DNA of 64,000 nt from Limnanthes douglasii subsp. nivea (GCA_036936605.1 JAUPFV010000002.1:339204654-339268653), one strand, 5' to 3'. Positions 44,244 to 57,279 are shown, counted from the first letter of the stretch. A program made the numbers and translations. The notes: generated by a model not told the origin, from the letters alone.

Positions 44244-44768
44244 AGTATGGTTTTTCTTGAACAATGAATTCAAGGTTAATGTTTTTATTAACTATTCTCA
44301 ATTCCTTTATACTGAAGTTAATACGATTACTGATAATATATGTTTTCTTCTAACCACTATATATGTCAAGTGCCAAAGGAATAATAGGATGGAGTTGTGA
44401 AACTCTTTAAGGGAAATTTCTATATTTAATACCAATAAGGAGTGATTATTAATGGGAGATTTCAATGTTACATCTTCACTTGAAGAGTAAATAGGTTGTG
44501 TTAACTACTCTATGAACATCTCTGATGATTTCAATGAGATGGTTCAAGATTGCTGCTTGGAGGATGCATGTTCTATGGTCCAAAGTATACTTGGAACAAA
44601 AATTCCAAATGGAAAATACTAGAGAGAGTGCTACTCAACTCTGTTTGGTCTAATTTTTATAATGAAACTAAAGTGATGCACATGGCTAGAACATGCTCTG
44701 ATCATAGCCCTTTGTGCATCACCATTTGTAAAGAGAAAGTAAAGTATAAAAAAGTTTCAAATTTTTAG
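44244..44768 (+). pseudogene. LINE2 endonuclease, C-terminal part after the MULE
   Basis: Resumes with WFFLNNEFKVNVFINYSQFL, then TTIYVKCQRNNRMELWNSLR and LLMGDFNVTSSLEE (the GDFN motif of AP endonucleases, near 44455). The end (44550-44768) is GPKYTWNKNSKWKILERVL...TCSDHSPLCI, with the conserved SDH motif. One stop and one frameshift lie between. Together with 37705-37874 it makes a complete domain, which would nick target DNA to prime reverse transcription. Confidence 0.85.
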
Positions 44769-46410
44769 ATATATGGACTCTTAATACTGAGTTTCTTGCT
44801 TTTGTCAAGGGGAATTGGAAAAATAATCTCAATGGTTTCCCTCTGTTTGCCTATTTTCAAAAGCAAAATAAACTCAAAAAAGCTTTAAAAGAATGAAACA
44901 AAACTTACTTTGGGAATTTATTTGATAACGTTAAGGAAGTTGAGATTAATGTTAGAAGAAAAGAAGTGAATCATCTGGAAACTAATAGTAATGACTCTAA
45001 AATGGACTTGGCTAAAGCAAGTGCTGAATTACTGTTAACTCTTAAGATGGATGAGTCATATTCGTTTCAGAAATGTTACTCTACTTGGCTTAAGGAGGTA
45101 GATAAAAATACAAAATCATATCATTTTTATGTTACTAAGAAGAGGAAAAGGAATATTATTAATATCATAAAGGTGGATAATGTCTAGATTACATATATGG
45201 ATATGATAGGTCATTCACCTGCTAGCTACTTCAACGAAACTCTAACTACCCTTCCATACAACAACAAAGAGAATGATGAACTGCTTCTTAACAATGAGAT
45301 ATTGGGGAACATTCCTAAGATTATAACAAATAATGATAATTATTATCTGTAGTCTAAGCCTAATGAAGATGAGATATATGAAATTGTAACTAACCTTAAT
45401 CCCTCAAATGCTGCATGTATGGATGGATTTAATGGTTGCTTTTACAAGACTTGATGGAGCATCATTAAGGAGGGTCTATGTTTGGCTCTTTCTAACTTCA
45501 TCCTTGGTAAGAAAATACCTAAATGTAGTATGGCTACTGGATTATGCCTGATACCTAAGTCCTCTAATCCTACTAACTGGAAGGATTTTAGGCCTATTGG
45601 GCTTTGTAGCTTAGTTAATAGGATTATGTCAAAACTCTTAAACAAAAGGCTAATAAAGATTATTCATAAAGTAGTCTCTAATGTTCAAGGAGAATTTATG
45701 CCTAACTCTTCTATCCATGATAATATTCTGATTGCAAAAGAAATGTTTTTTGTTCTGAATAAAGAGAAGATAGACAGCAACGTAATGATACAAGTAGATA
45801 TGACAAAAGCTTTTGATAAGATTTCTCATATCTTTCTCACTAAAGTTCTAGATGGATTTGGATTTTTTTTTTTGACTTTGTAAATCTAACACACAACTTA
45901 ATCAGCTATGTTTATGTTTTTTGTGATTATAAATGGAAATGTATATGATTACTTCAATACCAAAAAGGGTTTGAGACAGGGAGATCCACTCTCCCCAAGT
46001 CTTTTATTCTTGCTGAAGAGGTCCTAATTATAGGGGTTTATAATTTGTTTAATGATAATAAGTCAATTCAATTCAAATTCAAGAAGTAAAATTCTTATTC
46101 CGTGTCTTGTGTTCGCTGATGATATTATGATATTTTCCAATAGTAGGGATAGTATAATTAACAGGTTCAGTTCTTTTCTTCAGACATATCAAAATGTATC
46201 TAGTCAGGTGATAAAAAATGATAAGACACAAAATTATTATGTCAAATAAGCTTAACAACACTATAATTACTACTATTTATAACTTGTCTGGGTTTGGGGC
46301 TAGTGCTCTTCATACTGAGTATTTGGGTATAATTTTAAACAATAATAATTGGAACATCAAATTCATGAATCTGGTTAACAAGATCAACAACAAAATTAAG
46401 TATTAGGAAT
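44769..46410 (+). pseudogene. LINE2 reverse transcriptase, degenerate
   Basis: A linker at 44966-45187 reads SYSFQKCYSTWLKEVDKNTK. RT proper (45482-45883) has GLCLIPKSSNPTNWKDFRPI...NRIMSKLLNKRL and VDMTKAFDKISHIFLTKVLD. LRQGDPLSPSL follows at about 45970-46002, and the catalytic CLVFADDIMIFSNSRDS at about 46105-46150. EYLGIILNNNNWNIKFMN lies near 46320. The F-A-D-D form is normal for plant L1 elements. Frameshifts at about 45880 and 46010 and stops break it. Confidence 0.88.
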
Positions 46411-47990
46411 GCAAGAACTTATCCTTTGGTGGCAAACTCATTTTGATAAACTCTATACTTATTGCCATCCCAAGCTACTGGCTCCAAATCATCTCTCTCC
46501 CTAGAGGAATCGTATCCAGAACAGAGAAGATTTTCAACAAGTTGCTTTGGGGAACTTCAAACAATGAAAGGAAAATCCACTGGTCTAATTGGAATAAACT
46601 TTGTAAACCCTTCAAAGAGGTTGTTCTAAACATTCGTAAACTAACTGACATTTAAGATACTTTTGGCTGTAAAATTTGGTTTTATTTCAGGACGAACAAA
46701 ATCTTGTGGGCTAACCTAATGCATAACACATACTACAAAGACATACATCGAATACAAGCTACATATTCAAAGGTTGGCTCCCATACTTGGAAGAGGTTGT
46801 CCAAGATCAAGCAGATTGTAGAGCCTTATATTAAATGGAGAATTGGAAAAGATGATATAGACTTTTGGCTCGAAAACTCGAATGACCATTCCCCACTTAT
46901 TTCTCTAAATGACAATGCTAATAACTATTGGTTTAGGTATAACAAAGTTAATGAATTCTGGTTAGACAATTCTTGGTACAATGAATGTCTTAGAAGAATT
47001 TTTTTAAAATTCTACCATAGACTTAATTCAGAAGATTGACATTGATAGTAATGTTACTGACACTATAATATGGATGAATGATGCAAAGTTTAACACAAAA
47101 AATACCTGAAACTCCCTTAGAACCAAATCCATTAAGTCCAATCTCTATTGAAAAATCTAGAATATGGTGACACCTCGTAAATGCTGTTTTCCAAGTTGGA
47201 AGCTGTTGAAAAAATTCATTGAATCACCTAATAATCTCTTTGTAAGTTGTGACTATGCTTGGAACATATGGTGTTTCTACTCTGATATTTTCAAATCAAG
47301 ATTAATAAATTTATGTCTATTGTTCATATGCTGAGAGTTTGGATCTGGTCGACGAACTATAAGGTTCATATTAGAACCATTGTTCATTCCCTTATTCTGC
47401 GGACTATATGGAAAGAAATAAACAACGCAAAATTCAATTGCATTTTTAAAAGTATGAACTCTACTATTTTGTACATAAACAACATAATCTTTTGTCTTGA
47501 TCAAGCTAACTGTCTCAGACCTAAACACTGGAGAAAAGACTATTTGGTATCAAAAGAGTTGGGTTGTGTAAACTATGGAATGCTCAAAAGTAAGCCTACG
47601 TACCTAAAATCGACACCCCCGCTATTGATTTCTTGAAGTTAAACACCGATATTCCTGCCAAACAAATGGTGATTCAGGAGGTGGTATTATTATAAAAAAC
47701 GACAAGGGATAAATCATGATAGGTATGACTAACCTATATGGTAAGTTAAATCCTATCATGGCAGAATCATGAGCTCTGGTTGAAGGATTACTTCTCTGCA
47801 ACAAGAATGGTCGGAACAATGTGGAAATCGAGACTGATTCACAGATCTTAGTCACCCTTTTTGCTAATGGTAAATTTCATGAAACTTTAAAATCGTTTCT
47901 AAGTTGGTGTCAAAAGTTAATCAAAGCGTCCATGACTATAAAACACACAAATAAGGTCCAAAATCAAACAACCGACTGGCTTGCGAAATA
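46411..47990 (+). pseudogene. LINE2 post-RT region: zf-RVT-like and RNase H remnants
   Basis: 46411-46655 gives LSFGGKLILINSILIAIPSY...WSNWNKLCKPFKEV. 46704-47039 gives WKRLSKIKQIVEPYIKWRIG...FWLDNSWYN. Around 47170-47280 lies a zf-RVT-like block (KCCFPSWKLLKKFI, CDYAWNIW). 47313-47636 gives VWIWSTNYKVHIRTIVHSLI, shared with LINE1. The RNase H-like part (about 47620-47990) is scattered over frames. It ends before the 3' UTR, which closes in a polyA-like run near 48556. Confidence 0.75.
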
Positions 47991-48556
47991 GACCCTGATA
48001 AAAAATAAAAAATATGTTTTTGAACCACCAAATCCCTCAATAGCTTAGGGCAATCATGCTCCTGAAAAATCTGAATTTGGGATATCTTCGCTTTAAAGTG
48101 ATTACTTGAAATTGTATATTCTCTCTTCAAATTCGTCCTCCTATAAGTGTCGATACTTTTGTTATTTTGTCTCAAAAATCTGATTTATCTAGGAAAATGA
48201 TCCTTCCATTAGATCTGATTTTTTACATATTCTTCACTATTACTAATTAGGCAGCTAACTCTGCTTGACATAGATCATTTTCCTTTTTTATTTTGCAGGA
48301 ATTAGGGTTATGTTAAGGATAAAGCTGGATTTGATTGAGAATTTTGGAAAAAGCTTGAAATGCATCACGGAGGTGATAGTGGGTGTCTGTTCAAGCTGGC
48401 TGAATGAAGCCTATGGGAGGGAAGATAATAAAACTAGAATTAATTTAAGGCTCGGCGCCTTTTGAATCCTCTGTTCCCGGGTTAAATTTTGTATATAGAA
48501 AGGGATATTGCCCTCATTTATTGGCCTTATTATAATAAAGTTCATCTAATAAAAAA

Positions 48557-48660
48557 AAGGGAAACAAGTAGTAAGGTTTTCTAAAAAGAAAAAATATAGA
48601 CGTTTTCTTTTTCAAACATTTTTAAAACGACTTAAAAATATGACACTTATAATCTAAGCC
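48557..48660. repeat. Continuation of copia copy B flank after LINE2
   Basis: aagggaaacaagtagtaagg...tctaaaaagaaaaaatatag matches 63915-64000 to the window end, while the preceding part of that copy matches 36060-36178. Confidence 0.88.
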
Positions 48661-48900
48661 ATAAATAAAAGCTATGTCATCCAATATAATTTGAATGGTA
48701 TGGTTTTGTCTTCCTTAACAAGAACAATCAACAATACAGATGAACACTGGTTGCAGCAACGTATAAAGAGTAACGAAACTGAAAATTCAGATACTTTTTT
48801 CAAAAAAATACATAATGTAACCCGAAAACAATCCAATTATATCAGATTTTAGTGGCAAAATATAGATTTGAATCTTAGCCGCCATAGAACCAAACACAAT
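48661..48900. other. 3' flank of the host gene
   Basis: No repeat partner seen in this window. It would hold the 3' UTR and polyadenylation signal of the minus-strand gene; taatat/aataaa-like motifs occur but none is decisive. Confidence 0.4.
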
Positions 48901-50977
48901 CTATACGAAAATCTGTTCACAGCGTAAGAAATGGTTCCATATCGAGCTTAAATTGTCTTGCAAAATATCCGAAACGGAACTTTCATCAACCTTGTCTTCC
49001 TGAAAATCACACAATGAATACATATAATCTATAAACCTATAAATGTCAATAAATATAAAGGCTATATATTGACACAGAAAAGTTGTATACCTGTAGTTTC
49101 ATTTTAAGACCATTCAACTTAAAATTAACCTCTCTAGCAGGCTCAGAAATTCCAGTCTGTATATCAACCCGATCGGCATCTCTAATCTTTAGCGACAGAG
49201 AAGGAGTAGAATAGGAACTAGTTATATAATGCCACACACTACTAACACAGTATCTTCCGCTCGAAGATGATTCCTTCCAATTTATCCCACCCTTAGCCGT
49301 GGGATCGACAGATGCCGTATCGATCATCTTGCGGACACCAGCCAAATCCTTGGCCTAAAAGAAGAAAAAAAGTGTTTGCTACAAGTCTTACCTCTTGAAT
49401 AAACATTTCAAAACTCAAAGCAGCTTCTTTACACAGCAAGTAGCATAATATTAACAATTTATGTACTAGAAAGATATTCTTAAGGAACAATACTTGTCCG
49501 CAATCATATCAAGGGAACTAATCAATTGGAGAATAAGCAAAAGGAAGAAACATACAGTCAGATCAGATAAAATCGTTCTAGACCATAACATCAATCTTAG
49601 GTCCACACCCTTGCCAACACACGATATATCGATCTGCATATGCCGTGTTCGACCTGTTTCAACCTACAGGAAGGCAAAGGCCTAAGCTTAATATATATAA
49701 ACCTTAACGCAAACTATAAAAAGAAGAAGCTATAACTTGCTTTATCAAGACTGAGCTTTTTAGCTTCACGTATTCTACATTTGCACCATAAGGTCATTCC
49801 TGGTCGTGCCTTATCAGAGACCTGAATAAAAAAAAAGTGGTCACTGTTTATATAAAAAAATTCACAAACGTATTGAAAAGTAGTACCTGCACAATGAATA
49901 TATCTTTCACTTTTTCAAAAACAATATCTGTATTAGAATCTGCTTCTTTGAAAACAGTATCGATGTATTCAGCTGGCAGATTTGTGTGAAATGTTCGGTT
50001 TAGTTTTCTTATATCCGTCTCCGATGATGCATCTTCTATACGAGCAAGACTAGTTTTTGGACTCCTACAAGATAAAAAAAATACAGTTTTTAATTATGAA
50101 AACATTTCTGAACATCATCTGTCCATGTTTTTGGCCTATCTATGATCAGAGGAGTGAATAGTTGTTAGACTACTTGTTTACTTTTATTTAGTAAGACTTT
50201 AAAATCACCAGCGACAGTCTCTGGATGAAATCTATAAATTTAATCTGTGACTTGCAAAACCAGTTTCTCGGTCAAGTAGCTTTTCTTTCATTAAATTTAT
50301 AGATTTTGTCAAGCTTGGTAACTAAATTTATAAATTTTGCGAAATATTGTAACTCTAAATCTAGAGATTATACGAAAGAAAACGGATAATCGAGAAACTA
50401 TTCACTCTTTTAATCCAATTCCACAAAGAAAGGACAACTATAAAAGATAATAAAACTAAAAACAAACCCATTAAACAAAATCTTGCCAACTCTAGCAACT
50501 AATTGTGGTTTGATATCAGGCCGTGTCTCATTCTTGAAGATCCTGAATACAGAGTGTAGTGTGCCATGAACATTTTCCGATATCAGTTGGCAAGCCGCTT
50601 CATCATTCTCTAAAATGCAGACAAAAAAAACTGGTTCGTTAAAATATAATCAATAGTGTTTGAGGTTATAAAAAAAACAACATATACAAACCAGTGTTTA
50701 TAAGCGAATTCACTAGAACTTGAGGTTTCCCTCCCTTCAGATTCGTAATGGACTCCACCGGCTGGAGACGAAGAGAAGAAAACTCATTGTTGTTAAGATC
50801 ATTTGAACCAACCGGAAACCATATTGAGACTGTGTCTTTAACATAACCCATATTGGTATGATGCGTAGGTGTCCTCAAATCCATTTGTTTCTTGAACCGA
50901 GGTTCTATCGATTCAGGTACCGGTGTGGGTTTGATAGGATTGCTTGAGTTTCTCTTGTGAGGAGGAACATAAGCCAT
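48901..50977 (-). CDS. Intact seven-exon plant gene, 385-aa protein of unknown function
   Basis: Exons (minus strand): 50977-50692, 50609-50468, 50064-49887, 49821-49741, 49663-49556, 49354-49091 and 48999-48901, with stop TAG at 48903-48901. Phases agree at every junction and the 1158 coding bases contain no internal stop. All introns are GT-AG except the one after exon 4, which uses a GC donor (GCAAGT). The protein starts MAYVPPHKRNSSNPIKPTPV; I used this ATG because it begins a motif I recall from an uncharacterised plant protein family. The middle has VFRIFKNETRPDIKPQLVAR and MTLWCKCRIREAKKLSLDK; later GRTRHMQIDISCVGKGVDLR and YCVSSVWHYITSS; the end is IWNHFLRCEQIFV. I see no signal peptide or membrane segment. 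Function and location are unknown. It is the only gene-like locus not attributable to a transposon. Confidence 0.88.
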
Positions 50978-51059
50978 AGTGTGCAATCGAGGTATTGATT
51001 TGGTTTAGAGTGTTTAAATTTGATTTCTGAAGAAAAAGGACGACTTAAAATACATTATA

Positions 51060-52250
51060 CTCTTAGAAGATTAAAAGTTCATACAGTATGAGTTGACATT
51101 TAGAAGCTTAAAAGTTTATATAAATTCAAAATGGTAAGGATTAATTATTGGGTGCAACTAAATTTCCATACGAATATATAAAATTTTAAACAAAAATTAC
51201 AAGAGTGCATTTTTTCTTATTACCCTTAAGTAGATATTCAATTTCCATTTATTATCTGTAAACTTCATGTATTTTTAAGAGACATGCTCACAAATTATTG
51301 AAAGGCCATATCTTATCTATTAAATAAGTGAATAATAATTTTGTTTACTAGGTTCTCCATCTTTAGGCTTTCTTGAGTTACGCCCAATTTGAATATAGAA
51401 ATTATTTATTATTTTTAGTTCAAAAAGCATTATTAAAAAATAAGTTGCGAATGAAAAGGATATTAGTTTATGCAAAATAAGAATTCTTCAACAAGACAGC
51501 AAGTACTCAAATAGGTTTTTTCTTTAACTTAAACAAAAAGAAAGGGAACGTGGTCATGTTCTTAATCCTTACCAAAACATGGTAAAGAGGTGCTTTCAGA
51601 GTAATTATTTTAAAAACAGAGTCCTTGAAAATCCAAGTAGATAGATTGTGATAGTCTATTAAACAACCATAAACCGAGCGCGTTAATCGGTTTTACACGA
51701 TTACGTATTACTAAGAAACGACATGAATCATTCCACTATCTTACAAAATGTATATATACTAAATCCGTTTAAGTTGAGTGTACTTTAGAAGTAATTCGTA
51801 AAAAAAGTATCGTTGTAGGATTTTATGAGTATTAGATCTATTGTGACGTCTATCGGGCTGTTCAATTTTTTTTTTTGAGTCATGAGTTCGTTATAGAAAT
51901 ATTTGCAAATCCTAAGGTTTAAAACAAATTGCGTAATACTCGTAACCATTATGTCGAAAAAAATCTGTGCAAAGTCGAGACAGGGTGGTCTGAAGCAGAG
52001 TGGTCCAAAGTGAGCTGATTTGAACCAGCACTGTGATCCGAAGCGAGCTGGACTGTAGCAATTTGGCACAAACAAAGTATTATATTTGTGTGATCTTCTA
52101 TTTTACTCTTCCTATATTAGTTAGATTCTCCATTTTAATTGAGATTTTTATTTATGAGGTTTTCTCTATTAATAGAGGAGTTATTTCGGCTGTTTATTAA
52201 TAAGCTTTAATTTGGAGCATCTCATAGGATTGTCATTGTCTCAAAAGTGA
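51060..52250. other. Upstream region of the host gene and copia leader
   Basis: 51060-51950 is AT-rich with no recognised feature and should include the host gene promoter. 51960-52240 holds a GC-richer stretch (gtggtctgaagcagagtgg) and then an LTR-like leader (gttttctctattaatagagg), possibly the 5' LTR of the next copia remnant. No matching 3' copy was found. Confidence 0.4.
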
Positions 52251-55020
52251 TATGTTGGGTATGAAAGAAGAAATGACGTATCAGTCGAAACTTCCCGAAG
52301 AAGAGAAAGGGCTACAACTATCATAAGACCGAAGTTGGAGATCCAATAATGGTATATGATGATTGTGAGTATGATAATGAGTTAATGGCTTATTGTTTTT
52401 TAACGTAAGACAATAAATATGTGTTGGATTTGGGTGTGTCATTTCATATGACTTCTAATAAGTATTGGTTTGAAGACCTGCAAATTTTTAATGGTGGAAG
52501 AGTCATCAGGATTGACTAATCATCTAATATGAAATATATTGGAACGTTACGATGCAACTTGTCTACATGGCTTGAGAAAGTGATCAATATTGTAAGTTAT
52601 TTATCCAAAGTAAAATGTAACCTTCTTTCGATTGGGATGACAAATGAGGAAGGGTTTACATATAATGGTAGAGATGATAGCCTTAAGATCTTGCAAATCT
52701 CCCTTGTTGTTATGGAAGCCTATATGAGTAATAATGTTTTAGTTCTTGAGGGTAATGTACTAGTAGAAGCTCTATCAAGTGTGGTGAAGAATCTATCAAG
52801 TTGCGGTATCATCAATTGAGGCATTCAAGTGAGAAGATACCTGGTGAACTCAGTAAACATGGATTATTAGATAGTACTGAAGTTCCGAAGCTATTCTTTT
52901 ATGAAAGATACGTATTATGTAAAAGCAATATGGTGAAGTTTCCACTCAACAACCAGACATCGAATAAAGTATTTGATTATGTTTATTCAGACTTTTGTGG
53001 TCTAGCATAGGAGCCTACCATATATAATGAAATATAATTTATGTCGATGACTGATGACTATTTGAGAAAAGTATGGGTTTTACTTTTGAAAATCAAAGAT
53101 GAAGTGTTTGCTTCCTTTGTGAACTAGAAGATTTTGGTAAAGAATCAAACCATGAAAGTTCTAAAGAAGCTTTTGACTAATAATGGCTTGGAATATGTGA
53201 ACAATGAGTTCACTAACTATTCTACAAAGCTTGAAATTTTAGACACCAAACTGTAAGTGGGACTCCCCAACAAAATGGGCTTTCTAAGAGAATGAATTGA
53301 ACATTGCTGGAACTGGCTAGATGTATATTTCAAACAAATGGTATGGGTCGAAGGTTTTATGTAAAAACGGTGACAACGGTTGCATATATAATCAATATGA
53401 GTCCATCTACGACTCTTAAGTTTCTCCATCCTCAGGAGGCATGGACTTAAGAAAAACTTAACTTAGAACATTTGAGAGTATTCATATGTGCTACTAATGT
53501 ACATGTGAAGCTTGATAAGCTTAAGCTAAGTGCAATTAAATGTTGCTTTATCGACTATCCTGAAGAAGTAAAATGGTATATGTTGTTAAACCTGTACATC
53601 ATAAGGCTTTCTTAAGCAACGAAAATTTTTTAAATAAAGAGGATATTCCATTAAATAAGGCGGTCGAGACTCGACTTACTACTTTCGGGAAGATATGTGA
53701 AGTTGATGATGAATTTTATCTACAAATTGAAGCTGAAGACACTTCTACCGAAGAAGATTTTGGGTCTGGTTCCGCTTCGGGTCGTACAAAGTAAGTCTAA
53801 CCATTGCATGAATCAGAAGTAGATTGGGGGTCTACTGTTCTAGGTCCTTCAAATGATCAGATGGGACAACAATATGAATTTGAAAGTTATAAACTAGCAA
53901 GGGATAGAGCATGAAGACCAAGCAAACACTTACAAAGCAATGGTTTTGGCTATGTAATTGGTTATGCTTTATCGATTAAAATACAGGGAGATGTTCTTAT
54001 ATCTGAAACGTATCACGATGATATCAAAATCAGTAATAAAGAGAAGTGGCTTATGACCATGAAAGAAGAACATAGAGCTCTAAAGAAGATGAACACTTGG
54101 ATTCTTTTGAATCAATCGAAAGGCCATAAGCTAGACATGAGTAAATGAATATTCAAGAGAAAGCCATGTATTCTTGGTGCCGAGTTAGCCAGGTACAAGG
54201 TTAGGATCATGGCTAAGGGATTTACGAAAAAAAGGGTATGGATTTGAACGAAATATTATCACCGGTTGTGAAATATGTTAATGACACACTAATTGGTGGA
54301 AGAGATATGAGGAAGATTGAAACGATAAAGACTCAGCTCAAAGAAAAGTTTGAGATGAAAGATATAAGAGAGGCTAAACGGATACTTTGTGTTGAGATCA
54401 AAAGGAACATGATGAATTTTTATGTATTCTTACCTCAACAAGAATGTATAGAGACGATTATAAGGAATTTCTCAATGTCTGAAGCGTCAGATAAGAAGTA
54501 TATGCATCAGATACCTTATGCCAATGTTATTGGTAGTATTAGGTATGCTACAATTTGCACGAGACCCAAACTTTCCAATGTCGTAAGTGTTTTGAGCAGA
54601 TTCATGTAAAATATGGGGAAACTACATTAACATGAAATCAAGTCACTTATGAGATACTTAAAGGGATCGACTGTTGAAGGGTTGTGTTATAATTAGAATA
54701 ATACGAGCAATATAATGCTGAAAGGGTATGTAAAATCCGATTCGCATACTGCCTTGACACAATGAAGTCTACTTCAGATGAGTTATTTACTGTGCTTAGA
54801 GAAGTGGTTAGTTGTAAGTCTTATATACAGAAGGTCGTTGTTATGTCGTCTGCGGAAGCCGAGCATATGGATACTATGGAATGCAATGAAGAAAACTATT
54901 TGGATGAAGGGATTGTTAAGTGCAAAGTGTTTCATAACTGTGGCGGTGCAACTAGTGGAGCAATATATTTTCCAAAAAAGTGAAATAAATTTAGGTATTT
55001 TGAGAGACAAATTTAAGAAA
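52250..55020 (+). pseudogene. Degenerate Ty1/copia polyprotein with internal RT deletion
   Basis: A gag end with HKTEVGDP near 52320 is followed by the protease block YVLDLGVSFHMTSNKYWFED (near 52420), where the D-S/T-G triad reads DLG. The pre-integrase motif is LRHSSEKIPGELSKHGLLD (52815), and the integrase core is MSMTDDYLRKVWVLLLKIKD...LLTNNGLEYVNNEF (53040-53220). VFICATNVHVKLDKLKLSAIK follows near 53475. RT begins near 54040 and jumps at 54270 from LSPVVKY straight to VNDTLIGGRDMRKI. CTRPKLSNVVSVLSRFM ends it at 54609. RNase H shows SSAEAEHMDTME (54850). The domain set fits the Tork-like copia group. Stops throughout. Confidence 0.85.
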
Positions 55021-55029
55021 TAAACATTA

Positions 55030-56760
55030 AAGAGAGGATTATGTGATTCACGTAATATTTTGTTATAAAGGTTAAATGAGTCCTTTGTGTTTATAAAGTA
55101 TATGTGTAACCTACTTATATATATATATATAAGAAACGTATGTTGCTCATGGATGTCTTCACAATCTCAACAATGTTAAATTTATCTTGGTGCTTGGTTT
55201 TATTCTTTGTTGCTCGTCTTGTACAACACAATTAGATCATTCTTTCGAAGTTTTGTTTAATAGTATATTAATTATTGTCTCGGTTGAATAGAAGTGGTTC
55301 CTCCAACAACTTCAATAGATTTTTATGGGGAACCCATATATAATATGACTAGCAATATATAATCTTAAATAATAAAGAAAGTTAATCGTTTATTTATTGA
55401 GTTTAATTTTATTTATAGAGATACACATAAAATTAAGAAGATCAAATATTATATAATTTGAATACGATTATATTTATAAAAATTAATGATATAAGAATAT
55501 TTCAGTAGTTATTGATATCTTTGATTTGTTCATGATCTTCTTATGTATGCAGTCTTAAGTCGAATGAGATTTTAATGGATCGACCAAATGTCTTCTTAAT
55601 AGACTAACTGGATAGACCTTAGATTATTAATGGGTCAAATCTAACGGCCTTAAAATTTGTAAGAAAATTGAGAATGGACTAACTATTGAGTTGACTTATC
55701 AAGGATATATTATTTTTTAAACTTATGAACCTCTGTTGAAGCTTTGTTTGACGTGGTCGAATATTTTTATCCAAGGATTTTGTTCAAACTTGTAAGAGTC
55801 TTAAAAAATTGTTGTTATATATTTATTGGTTTATTTCTTATAACCAAACAAAACTCTAAGACATCTCTAGATTAGCTCATACTAACATGTTCCCGCTTCA
55901 ATAAAAACTATTCGGCGGCATATATCTTCTTTAAAGAAAAAATATCTAATTTTGAAAGCAAAAGAGTAAAACGAACAAGTAGTAGACTACTAGGTTTATT
56001 AGGTAGTTTCACCGAATCAAGGAAACTCCAAGTTTGCTTCAGATTGCTTATTATTGTTTGTAAATATATGACTGTAGCTTAGCTAGTCATTTCAAAGCAT
56101 GTAAGAATGACTGATATACGTATTCCCAATATTCGGTTGGCCGAGATCTTGATGCTTCTAAAATCACAATCTGTTTCAAATTGCCTTCAAGAAAATTGGC
56201 CCTCCGGATGTGTTTTGAAAATTATTTATCTAATTTTTTAATATGAATAAAACAAAAGAATGCATGCAAATAAAAATATGGTGCTTCTGGTAGAGGTGAC
56301 ATGTGTTTGGATTTTATGTATTGGTTTTGATTCATGAGTGTTGTTGTTAACAATTATCGCACCTTAACCATATATTTCAAAGTAATCTCGTTCGTTAATG
56401 TATAAAAACATCCAAAGTGGTAGATTAAAATAAATTAAAGGCTTAAATTTTTTCCCTCTCTATATAAGTAAACATTTTCTTTTTATTTAAGGAATTTTTT
56501 TCTAAAATCACAAATACTCTTTGTCTAAGCTTGAACTTAGTTATGAATTTTGTGTATTTTTTTATTTAAAGCTTTAAGATTTTATTTAATTTTGTTTTTA
56601 TGAACTTTTATTTTCTTTGATTTCATTCCATTTTTTTTTATTCTTTTATAAAATTGGAAAATAGAGAAATGAAAGTCTTATTTTGTACCACAGATGTAAT
56701 AATTTCAATAGTAAAATCTCTCAAACTAGTGCCCCTTATAATTATCATTCTCTCGAAGAT
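55030..56760. other. AT-rich sequence, nothing recognised
   Basis: A TA run lies at about 55117-55130. No ORF, RNA gene or paired repeat supported. Confidence 0.45.
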
Positions 56761-56762
56761 TT

Positions 56763-56842
56763 TGAAGAAGTAGTGAAGCCACTTATTTACCGCTAGAAGA
56801 ATGTGTAGTTTCTGAAGAAGTAGTGAAGCCACTTATTTACCG
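56763..56842. repeat. 30-bp direct repeat, 50-bp period
   Basis: The 30-base unit tgaagaagtagtgaagccac... ending tttaccg occurs exactly at 56763-56792 and 56813-56842. A partial third (ccacttatttactgataaaa) lies near 56940. Confidence 0.9.
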
Positions 56843-57279
56843 ATAAAATTACCTATATATGTTGTTCTCAAGGTTCATAATGTCACAATTTATTCGTTGA
56901 TCACGATACTTTCATCTAAATCTACAAGTGAGCCAAATGCCACTTATTTACTGATAAAATTACCTATTTATGTTATTCGTTTGAATAATCTGCAACAAAA
57001 GGTGTGATTAATAATGAGTATGAGTACATCGAACATTCTAAATATAATCAAAATATAAAGGACAAATGATGCTAGAAAATATTCTAGCGGAAAGTGTTGA
57101 GCCAAAAAAGAGAAATAATGTAACTCTCCAAGCAAGCAGTTAGATGGAGGTGGAACAACAAATAAAATACTCTTGCAATAAAAGTTGTTGAAAGTTTCAT
57201 GTGTCGAAAGTCTTGGTGATAAAGACATTATTTTTAAGGATTTAAAATATTGGACAACCAAATGTAATATTAAAAAAAA

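Larger units (their letters stand above)
36179..48556 (+). mobile_element. LINE2: full-length L1-type element, interrupted by a MULE
   Basis: Order on the plus strand: 5' leader, ORF1 (36407-37689), endonuclease start (37705-37874), foreign 6351-bp MULE, rest of the endonuclease (44244-44770), RT, zinc-binding region, RNase H, and a 3' end with ataataaagttcatctaat and an A run at 48549-48558. Without the MULE and one 9-bp duplication it is about 6.0 kb, normal for a plant L1. Stops and frameshifts occur throughout ORF2. Confidence 0.9.

Noticed and set aside
49293..49490. Separate minus-strand ORF near host exon 6
   Set aside because: Covers intron 5 and the start of exon 6 in a different frame; the spliced model explains the region better.
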